A stretch of DNA of 64,000 bases from Amorphophallus konjac (taxonomy: Eukaryota > Streptophyta > Magnoliopsida > Alismatales > Araceae), in contig CM040121.1 in assembly GCA_022559845.1 (NCBI GenBank), positions 572,372,140-572,436,139 on the forward strand, given 5' to 3'. Shown here piece after piece: positions 1 to 11,023 of this stretch (its first letter is position 1; each line of letters opens with the position of its first letter). The notes below the pieces were generated by a model. That model was not told where the DNA came from and did not search any database. It worked only from the letters and a program-made list of their open reading frames with translations. Position numbers and translations under genes: made by a program.

Positions 1-234
1 TATAAATTGTTAGAAATGTAAATGGCATCTTTTTACTTTCCATGGTCACATAACCTAGTCAGTTCATTTTTCATCTTCGAACGTAGAATTGTTTCTAATG
101 AAGACAGGTGAGCCTACAATTGGATTGGGTTAATCCATAATCCAATTTGTCCGAAATTCTGGATCGGATTAGTGTCACTCTTGTTGGTTCGGTCATGGAT
201 TAGTATCAAATTATATCCTCACTTATCCCTCTAA

Positions 235-415
235 GATATAGTTTTTTTGAGAGCAGCGGTAAGAAAATCTAAAGCTCTGACCGACGCTCGTAAGATTTGA
301 ACCCACAAACTCCCCGACGCAAAAGGGAGGAGTGAGCCACCAAGTTATAGGTTGGAGAGAAGTGAACCACCAAGATTAAATCTCTAGCTTCTAAAGCCAT
401 AAATATCCACTTCCA
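235..415 (-). mobile_element. SINE-like, tRNA-derived sequence (tentative)
   Basis: Read on the minus strand, positions 304-294 give GGGTTCAAATC, a close match to the RNA polymerase III B box. About 35 bases upstream (near 343-332) is TGGTGGCTCACTC, which resembles an A box. An A-rich run follows at the 3' side (about 250-240). This spacing and order are what a tRNA-derived SINE shows. I see no target-site duplication and do not know the family. A decayed tRNA gene or chance is possible. Confidence 0.35.
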
Positions 416-689
416 TCTACATTGTATAAATTAGCTTATCTAGCATTATCATGTGGGCAATGTAACGGTGTCTTTCTTGTTGCTTCATTTTTTGTCACTC
501 TCAGTTAGACCAATCATGAAATCAGACAGGTGATGAGTAAAATGAGTTAAGTTTGACACTCCAATCATCTTTTTGATATAAAATTGAAACCATAAAATTA
601 CTCTTATGATTTACATTTATATGAAGGCATTCTGAGTTTCTAATTGCAGACAGACTTCAACTTGTAAGCATATTTCGGATTGTGGACAT

Positions 690-795
690 TTCAAGACTGC
701 ATTTGGAAAGACTTTTGGGGGTGGATTATGACCTTGGAATGCCTCCCCCCCCCCCCCCCAAAAAAAAAAAAAACCTTTCCAAATGTGTCATAGTT
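690..795. repeat. Short fold-back / possible MITE remnant
   Basis: GCATTTGGAAAG near 697 is answered by CTTTCCAAATG near 773-787, giving inverted ends of about 11 bases around a poly-C/poly-A core. A related end (TTTCCAAACACAGCC, near 2523-2537) lies beyond the solo LTR. The LTR may therefore have landed in a small terminal-inverted-repeat element running from about 690 to 2540. Low complexity in the core makes this tentative. Confidence 0.3.
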
Positions 796-875
796 GTAAG
801 GATCTGGGACTGAGTAACAAGAAACATAGTGAAATAAAATTTTTTGCCCCATCCATCGTTGTCCATTCTGATTTA

Positions 876-2371
876 TGTTAATTTCTTAGAAGTAGGGATT
901 TAATTTTACCTTTGCGATATGCAAATCGCAGCGAAGTGGAAAGCAAACTCTCGTGGTTGTAGAGAATCGTGCAAGTGCCCAATCTCTAACGATATCCGTA
1001 TGGGTACGGATGACATAGTTCTCTCCACGTAGTACTTCACGGACGATCTCCTCAATGACACTCCGGTAGAGTCTCATAGTTTGAGACGTGAGAGAGAAGA
1101 GAGAGGAGAGGGTCACAAGATTTGGGAGGAGAGAGAGAAAGGGGGTGGCCCTACTGGAGGAACCATGGCTCCTTGGCCAAGGGTTCCCTCCATGCAACTA
1201 TTTGTAGAGTCTATTAGAATTTTCACAAAACCCTCACAAGTCTATAATTATATAAATATTCTCGCCGTCTGTAATCCTAAGGTGTGTGACTCTCTAGGCC
1301 TAATGTCAATTTGATTTTAGGTCCATTAAGCTTAAGAACTCATTTTTAATTTTACCATGTTAACTCTTAATACAGAATTCATTATTTAATTATCTCATTA
1401 CTTAAATAATTAATTCATCATCTTATGATGGATAATCAACTCTTGATTATTCTTTATTGGACTTTCATGAGACGATAAGCACCAAGTAATACTTCGTGAC
1501 CCTAGAAGACAAAAGGGTGTTAATAACACACTCTATGACCTTTCTGTCTATAATGTATGTACAGTTATATTCCTTCATTCATGTAATGTTGCCATAATTA
1601 AGGGTATGGTGATACTCTCAAACCCTTATATCCATTGTGGCCTAATGCATCCTGCACTCAAATGTCTCATTAGAAAACTTATTTTCCAATGAACCAAGCA
1701 ACCTTGGCCAGGGATTTCCTGAATACTGATCATATGGCATTCTCCCTCTATCTATATCAGAGTGAATGATCTATTATTGTCACTCAATTCCCTTCGCATG
1801 ATTTTCGCTATATTCAAAACTCGAGCTTCCGAGACTTATGATTAAAGTCACTCTATCCGAGATCAAAACATAGCAGTCATCATGTAAGGTATCCTTGATG
1901 ACTCACTTCCGATGACCAACTGTGCCATTGTGTATTAAGAATCTTCTGGTTGATAGTTAGATATAATTAACATCCAGATATTCTTAATCGAATCAGTTTA
2001 GTGAACTCATTCTCTATTGAGCACCTACATGTTAGTCTTAGTGTCTCCACACAAGTGACTATGAGATCAATCACTCTCATCACATGAGCAGACACAACAC
2101 ATATTGATCTATCTAAATGCTTGATATCCTTCTCAAGCATTCTATGATCATGAACATTCTAAACCTATGTTTAATAAAGATTGATCTCATTATTGCAATC
2201 TCATTGCAATTCAATCTTCATTGCATAAGTTTATGGACTTTATAATCTGCACATACACATAATACAGATACAATGAATATTATTATCATAAATAAAATTC
2301 AAACAATAATGTATAGAAAACATTCCATCATATCTCGTATGATTGACTTGCATGACACACTTTAACTAACA
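876..2371 (-). mobile_element. Solo LTR, Copia type, inverted
   Basis: On the minus strand the block opens with TGTTAGTTAAAGTG and ends in TAACA (plus-strand TGTTA at 876, TAACA at 2367-2371). Length is about 1.5 kb. A TATA-like stretch lies near 1246-1258 and would direct transcription leftward. The style matches Copia LTRs (long AT-rich U3; GCTGCGATTTGCATATCGC near the 3' end). No primer binding site or pol adjoins it, so it is a solo LTR or a remnant. The flanking five bases (ATTTA, ATAGT) do not match, so the ends may be off by a few bases or the duplication has decayed. Confidence 0.6.
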
Positions 2372-3320
2372 ATAGTCACATAAGATTCTCCAAAAGGTGG
2401 ATTGTGGCTTTTAGAGAGAGATAGAAAGAAAAAGTGAGTCTTTTCAAAAAAAACCCAAAAAGTCATGGAACCAACTTTTTCTCTCTCTAGAGATTATGAA
2501 AAATAATCATAATCCCATCTTATTTCCAAACACAGCCTAAAGGTGGGCAGGTTTTTAAATTCGGAAAGCAGTTCAGATCTAAGCTTCAACCCATAACCGC
2601 CAATTAGAATTCTAGCAGACTTGGCTCGACATAAATGTGACTTTTTAGTCTTCAAGCCCATATGCTTATAATGTTTATTCATAACTCCTTATAATTTCAA
2701 ATTATTAGAAAATATTAGAATATGTCCTTCAAATTTTTAGAAAAAAATCTATAAAACTATATTTTATCAAATATACGTATAATTAGAGGAGATTTATAAA
2801 TAAATATAAATTAGGGTCAAATGGGTTGATACCAATGACACAAGAAAAATACTTGTATATCCTTAAAAACTTTAAATATGATCTACATATAGACCTTTAT
2901 AGAATTTAACCCAATATCCCTCAAACCTGCATAACTAGCACACCATGCCCCTACTGTCAACGGTCCACCATTATGGTTAACCCTATCTGGGTCAATAAAG
3001 GGTAAATGACTAACCTACCGGCCCCTACCTTTGGTGATCTTCCATTCCCTCTCAAGCGACAGCGACGATGACCTCCAACGGCAACCTCCCCCTCCTCTTT
3101 GTGGTAGTGACTTTCCCTCCTCTCTTCTGCGACCACCTCCCCGTCCCCCTCCCCCTTACTATCTCCCCCTCCCCACCCTCTCTTTGTCTCTCCCTCTTTG
3201 CCTATGTGTATGCATGCATGGAGGAGAGGATCCCCTCTAGTGCCACTCCCTCTCCCCATCCATCTCTAATAGCCTCCCTTACATGTCCTTGCGGTGCCTC
3301 CTCCAGCATCGTCCCCACAG
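2372..3320. other. AT-rich intergenic sequence
   Basis: No recognisable gene or element. The stretch after 3030 becomes C/T-rich and grades into microsatellites. Confidence 0.5.
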
Positions 3321-3339
3321 TTTCCCTCTTCGACACCGG

Positions 3340-3720
3340 ATATACAGAGAGAGAGGGAGAGAGAGTATGAAGAGAGAGCAAGGGAGAGAGAGTGAGAGAA
3401 GTGTGGTGGTCCCCTTCGACATTGGAGAGAGAGAGAGAGAGAGAGAGAGCAAGAGAGGCTTGGTAGCCCCCTTAGCGTCGATGAGACACATACATACACA
3501 CACACACACACATAGAGAGAGAGAGAGAGCATGGTGGCCCTAGAGCAAGAGAGGCCCCAATGACCCTCTCCAACGTCAGCGAGAGTAGGGAGACAACAAG
3601 AGAGAGGGGGGGAGAGAGTGAGAGAGCAGGGTAGCCCTCTCTAATGTTGACGCTTAAGCGTGCACATGCGCGCGCTAGAGAGAGAGGGCATGGCATGTCA
3701 AACCTCGCTAAAGTGGAATC
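3340..3720. repeat. GA/CA microsatellite cluster
   Basis: Several (GA)n runs (for example 3345-3365, 3425-3450, 3515-3532) and a (CA)n run (about 3490-3512) alternate with short CCCT-rich pieces. Overlapping open frames here are products of the low-complexity sequence and code for nothing recognisable. Confidence 0.85.
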
Positions 3721-3870
3721 ACGGGACATGACATATTAACATAACATGTTTGAGAGTAATAGCACCTTGACCTTTCCATATATAAAACCTGCATCATCGT
3801 ACGCATTATGAAAAGAAATACACATGGACTATTTTCCATCCATATATAATCCATAGTTAATTAAGGAAAT

Positions 3871-5356
3871 TGTCATGGTACAAACGCCCACAGGACAACA
3901 AAGCCAACAATATGAAAACAAAAGTGCAGCCAGCCTTCCTCCGTCATTCCACACCTGCAAATAGGCCCTTCTTGCTGCACTACTCTGAATCTGAGATGGC
4001 CTCCCTCACTACCCAGCACCTAAAAATAAAATCACAAAGGTCTGAGTATAAGACTCAGTAGAACTTCTAGTACTGACCCAACGGTTACCTGCCAACCGGG
4101 GTTACTCACACTTTCCATGGCCGCTGAATAACTATCATAGTCATAAACATGATACAATTATATTAAGTACTTCTAAACTTGAAAGAATGTGACTGAACTA
4201 CATAGGGTAGGGTTTAATCAGGTAAGCATGGGTGGATCAACTATGGGGGCATCCCATTTCACCATCCAAGGCTAATGAGGCTAAGGAAACAAACATATAA
4301 TCTAAACATAGAACCTACAGATATCTTAGCCAGATATAGACTTGTAACATGATTTAACAATATTAAAGAGTAACATAGCATGACTTGCACATGGAAGACA
4401 TGAGTATGAACATTTCCTAAGGCATCTGAGCCTTCCATACTTGTATAAAACATGTCTTGTCATATTTTCTTATTAGAAAAGTTAGCATGTGATGCATGTA
4501 GGTGAGCATACATGCAAATGTACATACATACATATAGCATGCACAATCTTACATATTATATTTGTACATAAATATATCATGAAGCTTACACCCATATTTT
4601 TTGCACATTAACCAAAGTAATCAAAACTTTAGCATGAAATAAAATCATAGGCTAAATGTAGAAGGAACATGTATTGGCAGTTTCACACTCTGGGTGGCTT
4701 CACCTACGGGCGATTGCACCTTTGGGTGTCTCTACGTCAAACGTCCATTCCAAGACACCTAGTCTCGGTAGCCCTTTCCTCTTGATAGCCCTTTCCATTG
4801 GTAGCCCTTTCCACTAGGTAGTTATTTCCTTTTGTAGTTCGAGTGGGGTTCAAGAGAAGAAATAAGGCTTAACTGGGTAACATAATCAAGTTTTAGGTAA
4901 ATCATAGCATGTTGTGGACCTTTTGTCCATATATCTCTATTTTCATGCAATACAAGACTTATTAGATCTTGTGGCAGTCTTATTAGAAAACCGGTATATG
5001 GTGTAGCACATTCTTTTTCTTATTTGCAACTTCTCTTGAATCTTATTCGTGGAAAAACCGTCGTAGATACTCAGTGCAAACTTGAATATATATTCGTGGT
5101 CCTGACTCAGAATTGGGCGATCATAGTGTGGTCAAACGCATACTGGATAACCTATAAAATAGGGTTCGTGCTTGATTCAAGCTTAGGAATCATATCTTAA
5201 TGGAAGCTTGCTTGGGTCTCCTTCCTCCTTCTTTCAAACTGCTCATCCTCTCTTCTCACTGGTTCACCCTAGGGTAAGGAGTAGGAAGAGCTTAGAGCAG
5301 AGTTTCAAAGGAACACAAAAGGAGAGGATGAGCTTAGAGCTTAGAGCAGAGTTTCA
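3871..5356 (-). mobile_element. Distal (R-U5) part of a Tekay-like gypsy 3' LTR
   Basis: Read on the minus strand this resembles the 3' half of Tekay/Del LTRs, including a GAGTCTTATACTCAG-type segment (near 4041-4056) and an ending GGGCGTTTGTACCATGACA (3889-3871). It lies where the rest of the LTR at 23025-23795 should be if the chromovirus at 5357-23024 inserted into it. The two parts together give about 2.25 kb. A degenerate repeat of AGCCCTTTCC occurs near 4770-4815. A 23-base direct repeat (5288-5310 and 5337-5359) sits at the junction with the chromovirus remnant. Assignment rests on position plus motif recall. Confidence 0.45.
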
Positions 5357-5914
5357 AAGCAACATTCTCTTCAAATTTTCATTAAGTTCTACCAAAATAC
5401 ACAAGATAATATATATAATCAAACCCTAGACCTAGACCAAAAGATAACAACTAACCTTGTTCAAGGGTAGGTGGGAGGGTATAATAGGGAAAGGTGACTT
5501 ATGGGGGACAAGCATGGGAGACAAGGGGGACAAGCATGGGGGACAAGGAGGGGAATCTTGAATTTCCTCTACCTTTGTCTCCTTGGTCCAATGGTCCAAG
5601 TCCAAGGTGGACTATGGGCCAGCCCTCATGGTCCCTAGCAGTCACGTGGCCCAATAGGAGAGAGGGTGGGGTCCCTCCGGGCCCAAGTGGTTATTTTACA
5701 AACAAACCCACTAACTTAACCTAATTAAACACACCAAATGTAAAAGTACAAATACAAATACAATACTCTCAAAATAAATACAAAAAAATGTCAAGACTCT
5801 AATGGAAACTCCATTCTGTCGCCCAACCACAACGATGTCGACCGAGTCGTACTGCGGGTCCGGTACCGACGGCTCGCCGAGTCGGTCCGTACTCGTGCTC
5901 TGGTGTCCTCACCA
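5357..5914 (-). mobile_element. Truncated 3' LTR of a chromovirus
   Basis: This block matches 22461-23024 almost base for base (one 6-base indel and scattered substitutions). Only the U3 and promoter part is kept, including a TATA-like run near 5407-5420. The 1.6 kb of R-U5 present in the partner LTR (20882-22460) is missing here. The right edge is defined by CCTCACCA, which is exactly where homology to the partner stops. The loss makes this element unable to complete a normal strand-transfer cycle. Confidence 0.8.
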
Positions 5915-5925
5915 ATTCTCCCCGG
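5915..5925 (-). other. Polypurine tract of the chromovirus
   Basis: On the minus strand CCGGGGAGAAT directly precedes the LTR start TGGTGAGG. This is the position and composition expected of the plus-strand primer. It lies inside the pol frame, so the last part of the polyprotein is encoded in the LTR. Confidence 0.6.
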
Positions 5926-7000
5926 GTGAGAGAAGCTCGACCCGTCGAGTAAGGGTCCGGGTGGCTCTGGTACCGATCCAGCAGATCTAGATCTATCCTC
6001 TGTAGCTCTGCCCGGGTGATCCAGGTGTCATCGGACGCGGGCTGTCCCCTCCAACGCACCAAGTAGCGCTGGTACATTCCGCCTCGAGTAGTGGTCACCT
6101 GCTCATCTAGTATACATTCTATCTGCTCTCGCTGCTGAGGTAACAAGGCTGGAGGTGGACACTCTAGGGTGGTGTCACTCACAATGGGTGGAGACGGCTC
6201 AAAGGGCTCACTGGGTATCACCGTTGGGTCCCTATAAGCGACGAGATCCGAGACATTGAAAGTCGAGCTGATCCCGTAATCCTCTGGCAAGTCCACAACA
6301 TATGCATTCGATCCGACTCGCCTCACTACCCGAAAGGGACCGGCACCGCGAGCATGCAACTTCTTCACGGCTCCTGAGGGAAACCGTTCAGGTCTGACCC
6401 TGATCATGACAGAATTGCCCTCCTGAAACTCACGGTGGTGCCTATGGGCGTCAGCCAATTCTTTGTATCGTGCGTTGCTGGACTCAATGTGACGATGAAT
6501 ATGCTCATGCAACTATCTAATATGGCTAGCAAAAGACTCGGCTGACTTAGACACACGAGACTGGATGGGAGATGGGACTAGGTCTATGGGTCTCCTAGGT
6601 TTACTGCCAGTGACAATCTCAAAGGGGCTCATACCTGTAGACCTATTGACCAAATCGTTATAGGCGAACTCGGCCAAGGGTAAGACCAAATCCCAATCCC
6701 TGACTCGATCTCGGATAAGACACCTAAGAAGATCCCCCAAACTCCTATTGACAACCTCAGTCTGACCATCGGTCTGGGGTGATATGCAGTGGAGAACTTC
6801 AATTGGGTGCCCATCATGTGCCATAGGGTCTTCCAGAAATAGCTAGTGAAGCGCACATCCCTATCGGACACTATAGTGCGTGGGAGTCCGAATCTGGAGA
6901 CACAATGTGAAAAAAATAGACGGACAACTCTAAAGGCATCCGAGGTTTTGGAGCATGGGATGAATAATGCCATCTTAGAGAACCAGTCGACAACCACAAA

Positions 7001-7005
7001 GATCG
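7001..7005. repeat. Target-site duplication GATCG (left copy)
   Basis: GATCG precedes the LTR start TGTAATGCCCCGG. The identical GATCG follows the right LTR at 16572-16576. This proves an integrase-mediated insertion into the chromovirus integrase gene. Confidence 0.95.
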
Positions 7006-7231
7006 TGTAATGCCCCGGATTTTTTGGATATTTTTCGGATCATTTTAGCGGGTCTCGGAGTGCATTTTGTGCTTTACACGTGTTTTCCCCTGATGTGCCT
7101 TCAGAACTCTTTGCAGGGCAAACCGTGGCGTTCTACGACTCCGGGATAGTACCACTGCGTTGTGTTCCTTCCGAGGATCACAGTGGTAATTTTTCGTAAT
7201 TTTCTGAAATTATCGAATTTTCGGGTTTTCC

Positions 7232-7240
7232 TATATATAC
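7232..7240 (+). promoter_or_regulatory. TATA box of the 5' LTR
   Basis: TATATATAC followed by a pyrimidine-rich tract (CTCTCTCC). The same motif is at 13377-13385 in the 3' LTR and in the related solo LTRs (46049-46058; 27311-27318 on the minus strand). This is the likely core promoter. Confidence 0.7.
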
Positions 7241-7783
7241 TAACCCTTTCCTCTCTCCCCCTCTCATTCTCTCTTTCTCACTCTCTCTCTTCTCTCACGC
7301 CCTCTTTCTCCCCTCTCTTCTCCGGCGGCCGACGGAGCGAGGCGGGGGCGAGGCGGAGGCGGCGCGGGTGAGGACGCGGGCGAGGATGGGCGAGGATCGA
7401 GGCGGTGGAGGCGCGTGGGAGCTCGTGGCGCGGTCGCGAGCCGGCGAGGGTTTCTCGGCGTTTCTTCGCGGATCGGCGAGCTCGGGGCGCGAAATCTTCG
7501 GTGGAGGTAGGGTGATGGTTCCCCAGCTCGTGCACTTCCTTTCCCGCGAGTTTCGTAGGCCGTGGTGAGCCGAGCGGGTGGAATCGGGGTTTTTGGGCAA
7601 AACCCATGTTTTAGGGCTTGTGGGCCGATCTCCCGTTTCATTGCGTTTTTGGCCGATCCGAGGCCGTAGATGCATGCTAGGGGCTTCTGGGGAGCTTCCC
7701 CCTTGTTTTCCCCCTCTCCTGTGGAGGTATGGGGGCGTGGGACGAGTTTTGGGTCGTTTCCCGCCGTAGCGTTCTCGGAAGGA

Positions 7784-8400
7784 AGTGACGGTCCTTCCAG
7801 TGACCGTCACTTGGTGTGACGCGCCTAGGCAGGGCCGTTACATTCCCCTTCTGTTGGCCTTTGGTGGTCTGTGGGTGTGACGGTCCCACGATAGACCGCC
7901 AGGTGCTGTGACGCACCAGGGCTAGACCGTTAGAGTCTCTGACCGTTGGTTTTCGGGTCAGGCGTGTGACGCACCAGGGTTGGCGCGTCACAGCCTTGTG
8001 ACGCCTCAGGATGGGTGCGTCACATTCCCTGTTACCCAGCTGAGGGCTGGGGGTGTGACGGTGCCCTCTGGACCGTTACATGCTTGTAACGCGCCCAGGG
8101 TGGGCCGTCAGAGCTGTTTTATCCGTTGAGGAGGGCAGCGTGTGTGACGCGCCAGGCCAGACGCGCTACATCCGTGTAACGCGTTGGGGCAAGCGCGTTA
8201 CATCCTGCTTTCACGCTGAGCGCGTGAGACATGTAACGCACCAGGGAGAGCGCGTTACATTCGTGTAACGCGCTGGGTCAGGCGCGTTACATCCTGCGTC
8301 CTTTGGGCCGTGTGACGGTCTGCGTTCGACCGCCAGGTGGAAGTGACGGTCCCGCCTAGACCGTTACAGCCGTGTGACGGTCTAGGGCTAGACCGTCAGG
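7784..8400 (+). repeat. Array of about 15 hairpins, 10-8-10 geometry
   Basis: Units of 27-28 bases fold as a 10-base arm, a 7-8-base loop and the complementary arm. By eye they start at 7784, 7815, 7876, 7907, 7965, 7997, 8054, 8085, 8143, 8175, 8232, 8264, 8311, 8342 and 8373. Arms are variants of TGTGACGCGC, TGTAACGCGC or TGTGACGGTC. Loops are often CAGGG-like. Examples with full pairing are 7783-7812 (11-bp stem) and 8264-8291 (10-bp stem). Several units have one to three mismatches. Two smaller hairpins fill gaps (7940-7961, 8210-8227). The array lies about 550 bases after the TATA box, so it should be transcribed. Confidence 0.85.
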
Positions 8401-10428
8401 CTCTGTGTTGCACCGAGGCGAGTTTCTATGTTCTCCGCCTTGCTCCGCGATGTGTGGATCCCCGGTCGACCCGGTTGGGACCCAGTGGTCGACCTGCGGT
8501 CTCGTGAGTGTCCCAGACACCCGTGGGATTCTGTGTCCGTGTTTTGAGGGTGTCGGGAGGACCGTGTTATCTCGTTTGGCGTGCCCGTAGGGTTGAGAGT
8601 CCGGGTGACTTCTCGCGTGCTGGGCCTTCGTGTTACGCTCGATCGAGTCACCGTGTATCGGTGTGTGTGCGGTGGGGTGTCCCCCGCATGCCGTGAGTTT
8701 CTTTTGAAGGCGATTCCCATGTGGGCCACGTGGTTGGTCTTGGACTGCGAGTACAGTTATCCGGCCTGGGGCTGGAGGTTTCCCGCTTGCTTCAAGATGG
8801 GAAATCGTCGTGGCGGCTTGTGTGCTGCCTTGGGAATCGTGCTTCTGCGTTTTCCGTGTGGCCCGTGTGAGTGGCCTTAGTCCTTTGCGTTCCCTCTCCG
8901 AGGGAGTGGTCTTGACGACTCGTGTGTTGTGTCGGTACTCGTGCTACCGTGGTTTTAGACCTAGAGATTGGACTAGATTGACGGCCTGGTGCTGTCGCGT
9001 GCAACGGTCTTGACCCCGAGTCTTGTGACTCAAGGACCGTTGGGTGTAGTGTGTCTGGAGGACTGTCCAGAGTCCAGTGGCTTAGCGCCACTTGAGTTTT
9101 CTCGACTCTAGCGCACGGTGTGTGCGTGGCCGTGGACTGTGAGTCCCGTTTCTTCTCCGACTGTGGTCACCGTGCGACGGGGCCGGTACGTGGAGTGGTC
9201 CCCGTACGTCGTCGGATTCGGACGTTGTTTTCCGTTGACTTGAGAGTCTACTCCCTCAGTGACCCTCCACTAGTCGTAGCCCACCAGTACGAGGTGCTGG
9301 TCTCACCTGGGAGTGGTGTACGGGCACCCACCTTTCGAGACAGTTTGTGGACCGGTTACCGTAGGCCCCTCGTCGGTAGCCAGAGTCCGGCTACTGGGGA
9401 AAATCGGTCAGAGGACCAGACCTAGTGACGCAAGGTCTGTGTGTGCACACGTGGTTGGGGGCGATTGGACCCACGTCAACGGGCGTGACCCCAGCTAGTT
9501 ACTTGTTTGTGGTTACTTGTACGGTGTCGCGCCTCGGGTAGGACCTACCACATCAGGCGGTTCACCTGCGGTGCGGTGTAAGACGTCAGGGGACGCTACC
9601 GGCTGTGCTTCTAGTGGGTGGTACTCCTGTCGAGTACGGAGTGACAGACTGTCAGTCTCTGTGTCTTTGACCTTCGGGTTTTCGGTCGTGTCGACCGGTG
9701 AGTTCGGTTGTTTCATCATGGCGCGTGTGTCGGTTCTTGCGCCATGAGATTAGTGCTAGTGGCTTTACCGAGGTTGGGTCTTGTTGTGCGGTACCCGCGA
9801 TCGGATGGTCGGGGTTGCGCCTTGGATAGCGTGTCCAGGTTGGCTGTGTCCGGGGGACAGGCCTCTACGGCGTGGTTGCCGTGTGTTTTTACTTCGGTAG
9901 GCGGTACTAGCGCGGTTTGGTAGCTTCGTCTGTGTGATCGAGGTCTGCCTTCTGGCAGTAGGAGTAGCTGTAGTGCCGAGTTTTGACCGGCCACCGGTTT
10001 GCTGTTCCTGCTGTAGTTGTAGCTTCCTTTCCGCTACCGCCGTTGTTTCCGGTTGGGGTTCCGCGGGATCCCTGCTGAGTCTCTGTTTTGGAGACTCATT
10101 CCCTGATTTTCAGGTGTTGCGGTTCTTCCTCGTGGTTCGAGGGTGCGGAGCGGAGGTTCTCAGTTGCCAGCTTGCCGGGCCGAGTGTTCACTTGGCATGT
10201 GGTACGCTCTACTGCTTTAGACTGTACTTTCTGTTGGACTGGACTTTGTTGTAGCTGTTGTTGTTCTTTCTTTCAGCTTGTTGTTGTTGAGTTGTCCTGC
10301 TTTATTTCATATTTCTTTGTGCCTCCACACTCCTTTTAGCCCTTCCGAGCCCTCCCGGCTCGTGGGCGGCGGTGCGAGTCTCGGGTTATCGGGCCTCCCC
10401 GATAATCGGATTCTCGGGTCGTTACAGC

Positions 10429-10440
10429 TGGTATCAGAGC
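10429..10440 (+). other. Primer binding site (initiator Met tRNA)
   Basis: TGGTATCAGAGC begins two bases after the LTR end. It is complementary to the 3' end of plant initiator methionine tRNA, the usual primer of gypsy and Copia reverse transcription. Confidence 0.9.
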
Positions 10441-10619
10441 GGTGGTTGTGGGCGTGCATAGGAATTCGAGATATTGCAGTGATCAGAGTCCATAAGGTCC
10501 AGTACAGTCGGCAGCTGGCATAGGGTTTTGTGCTTATTTTCCGCCTTGTTTCTCGCTTGAGAGCTTGAGTGCGCTGTGCGGCGCTGTGAAGGTGGTTGCT
10601 GTCCGCGGCTTTCGTGCCA

Positions 10620-11023
10620 GCATGGGGTCTAAGGATCGAGGTCGAGAGCCTTCTCCCTCATCGGTGGTGGCCCTGGTTGTGCTGCGTTGGGCAGAGGTTG
10701 CTGGCAGGCGTGAGTTCGCGGAGCTGCGTTCGAGGAACCTGCAGCGTGGTCAGGTGGGTGGTGCGGACTGTTCTTGGTTAAGTGGCCGTGAGCGTGCTCT
10801 GAGGGAGCTGCTGTCGGTTTTTGGTCACTCCAGCTTGAGGTTTGTCCAGCCCCTGAGGCGTTCTGATCGAGAAGTGTGCTCCGGTGAGCGGAATGTCTTC
10901 TCGGTGAGCTACCGTTTCGTCGAGCCTGATGTCCTTGTCGTGTTCTGTGGAGTCAGAAATGACGTGTCGGTCCCGATTGTTCTGCTGATTTCGAGGCAGG
11001 ATTTGGCAGAGATGTCCCGTTAA
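10620..11023 (+). CDS. Small ORF of unknown function in the non-autonomous element
   Basis: A frame of about 134 codons from ATG at 10620 (an upstream in-frame ATG at 10565 would give 152). I recognise no domain: no zinc knuckle, protease DTG or polymerase motif. It begins MGSKDRGREP and is Arg-, Val- and Leu-rich. It is worth listing because a diverged copy at 63847-64000 keeps the same frame over 51 codons with no indel or stop (shared pieces include VLRW, SRNL, RGQV, DCSWL). In that comparison I count roughly 17 amino-acid changes against 11 silent ones, fewer replacements than random change would give but not decisive. It could be a degenerate gag remnant, a novel accessory protein, or chance. 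Confidence 0.4.

Larger units (their letters stand above)
1..875. other. AT-rich intergenic sequence
   Basis: No open frame with a recognisable product. Apart from the SINE-like stretch (235-415) and the fold-back (690-795) listed separately, I see ordinary AT-rich sequence. A C15/A13 homopolymer junction lies near 747-774. Confidence 0.6.
5799..7005 (-). pseudogene. Integrase C-terminal half plus chromodomain (chromovirus pol)
   Basis: This is the 3' part of a Ty3-gypsy integrase. The catalytic core shows VVDWFSKM (first Asp), VSDRDVRF (second Asp) and [13 protein letters not shown] (Glu). It is followed by a GISSTFNVSDL block and a chromodomain (IECILDEQ...YLVRWRGQ...DDTWI) at about residues 130-180 of the last frame. 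Chromodomains direct integration toward modified chromatin. The gene is broken: the core is cut at 7005 by the insertion at 7006-16571, a frameshift lies near 6770-6800, and an amber stop at 6515-6513 sits where the family has Gln (CAG to TAG). The frame runs 116 bases into the LTR before its stop at 5799. Confidence 0.85.
7006..10426 (+). repeat. 5' LTR of the non-autonomous element
   Basis: Starts TGTAATGCCCCGG and ends GGTCGTTACA. U3 is very short: the TATA box lies only about 226 bases inside. A CT-rich leader follows (7250-7320). The hairpin array is at 7784-8400. About 1.9 kb of G/T-rich sequence then runs to small terminal hairpins (GAGCC...GGCTC, TATCGGG...CCCGATA) near 10347-10403. 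R-U5 therefore exceeds 3 kb. Long open frames within it occur identically in both LTRs and show no protein family. Confidence 0.93.

Noticed and set aside
3266..3729. Leu/Ser-rich frames near the left end
   Set aside because: Encoded by GA/CT microsatellites.
7264..7810. Overlapping open frames of 100-170 codons on both strands in the non-autonomous LTR, repeated at 13409-13955
   Set aside because: They lie in GC-rich LTR sequence, match no family, and are seen twice only because the LTR is duplicated.
10429..10440. TGGTATCAGAGC sites as parts of tRNA genes
   Set aside because: Only the 3'-complementary dozen bases are present, each next to an LTR end; no cloverleaf can be formed.
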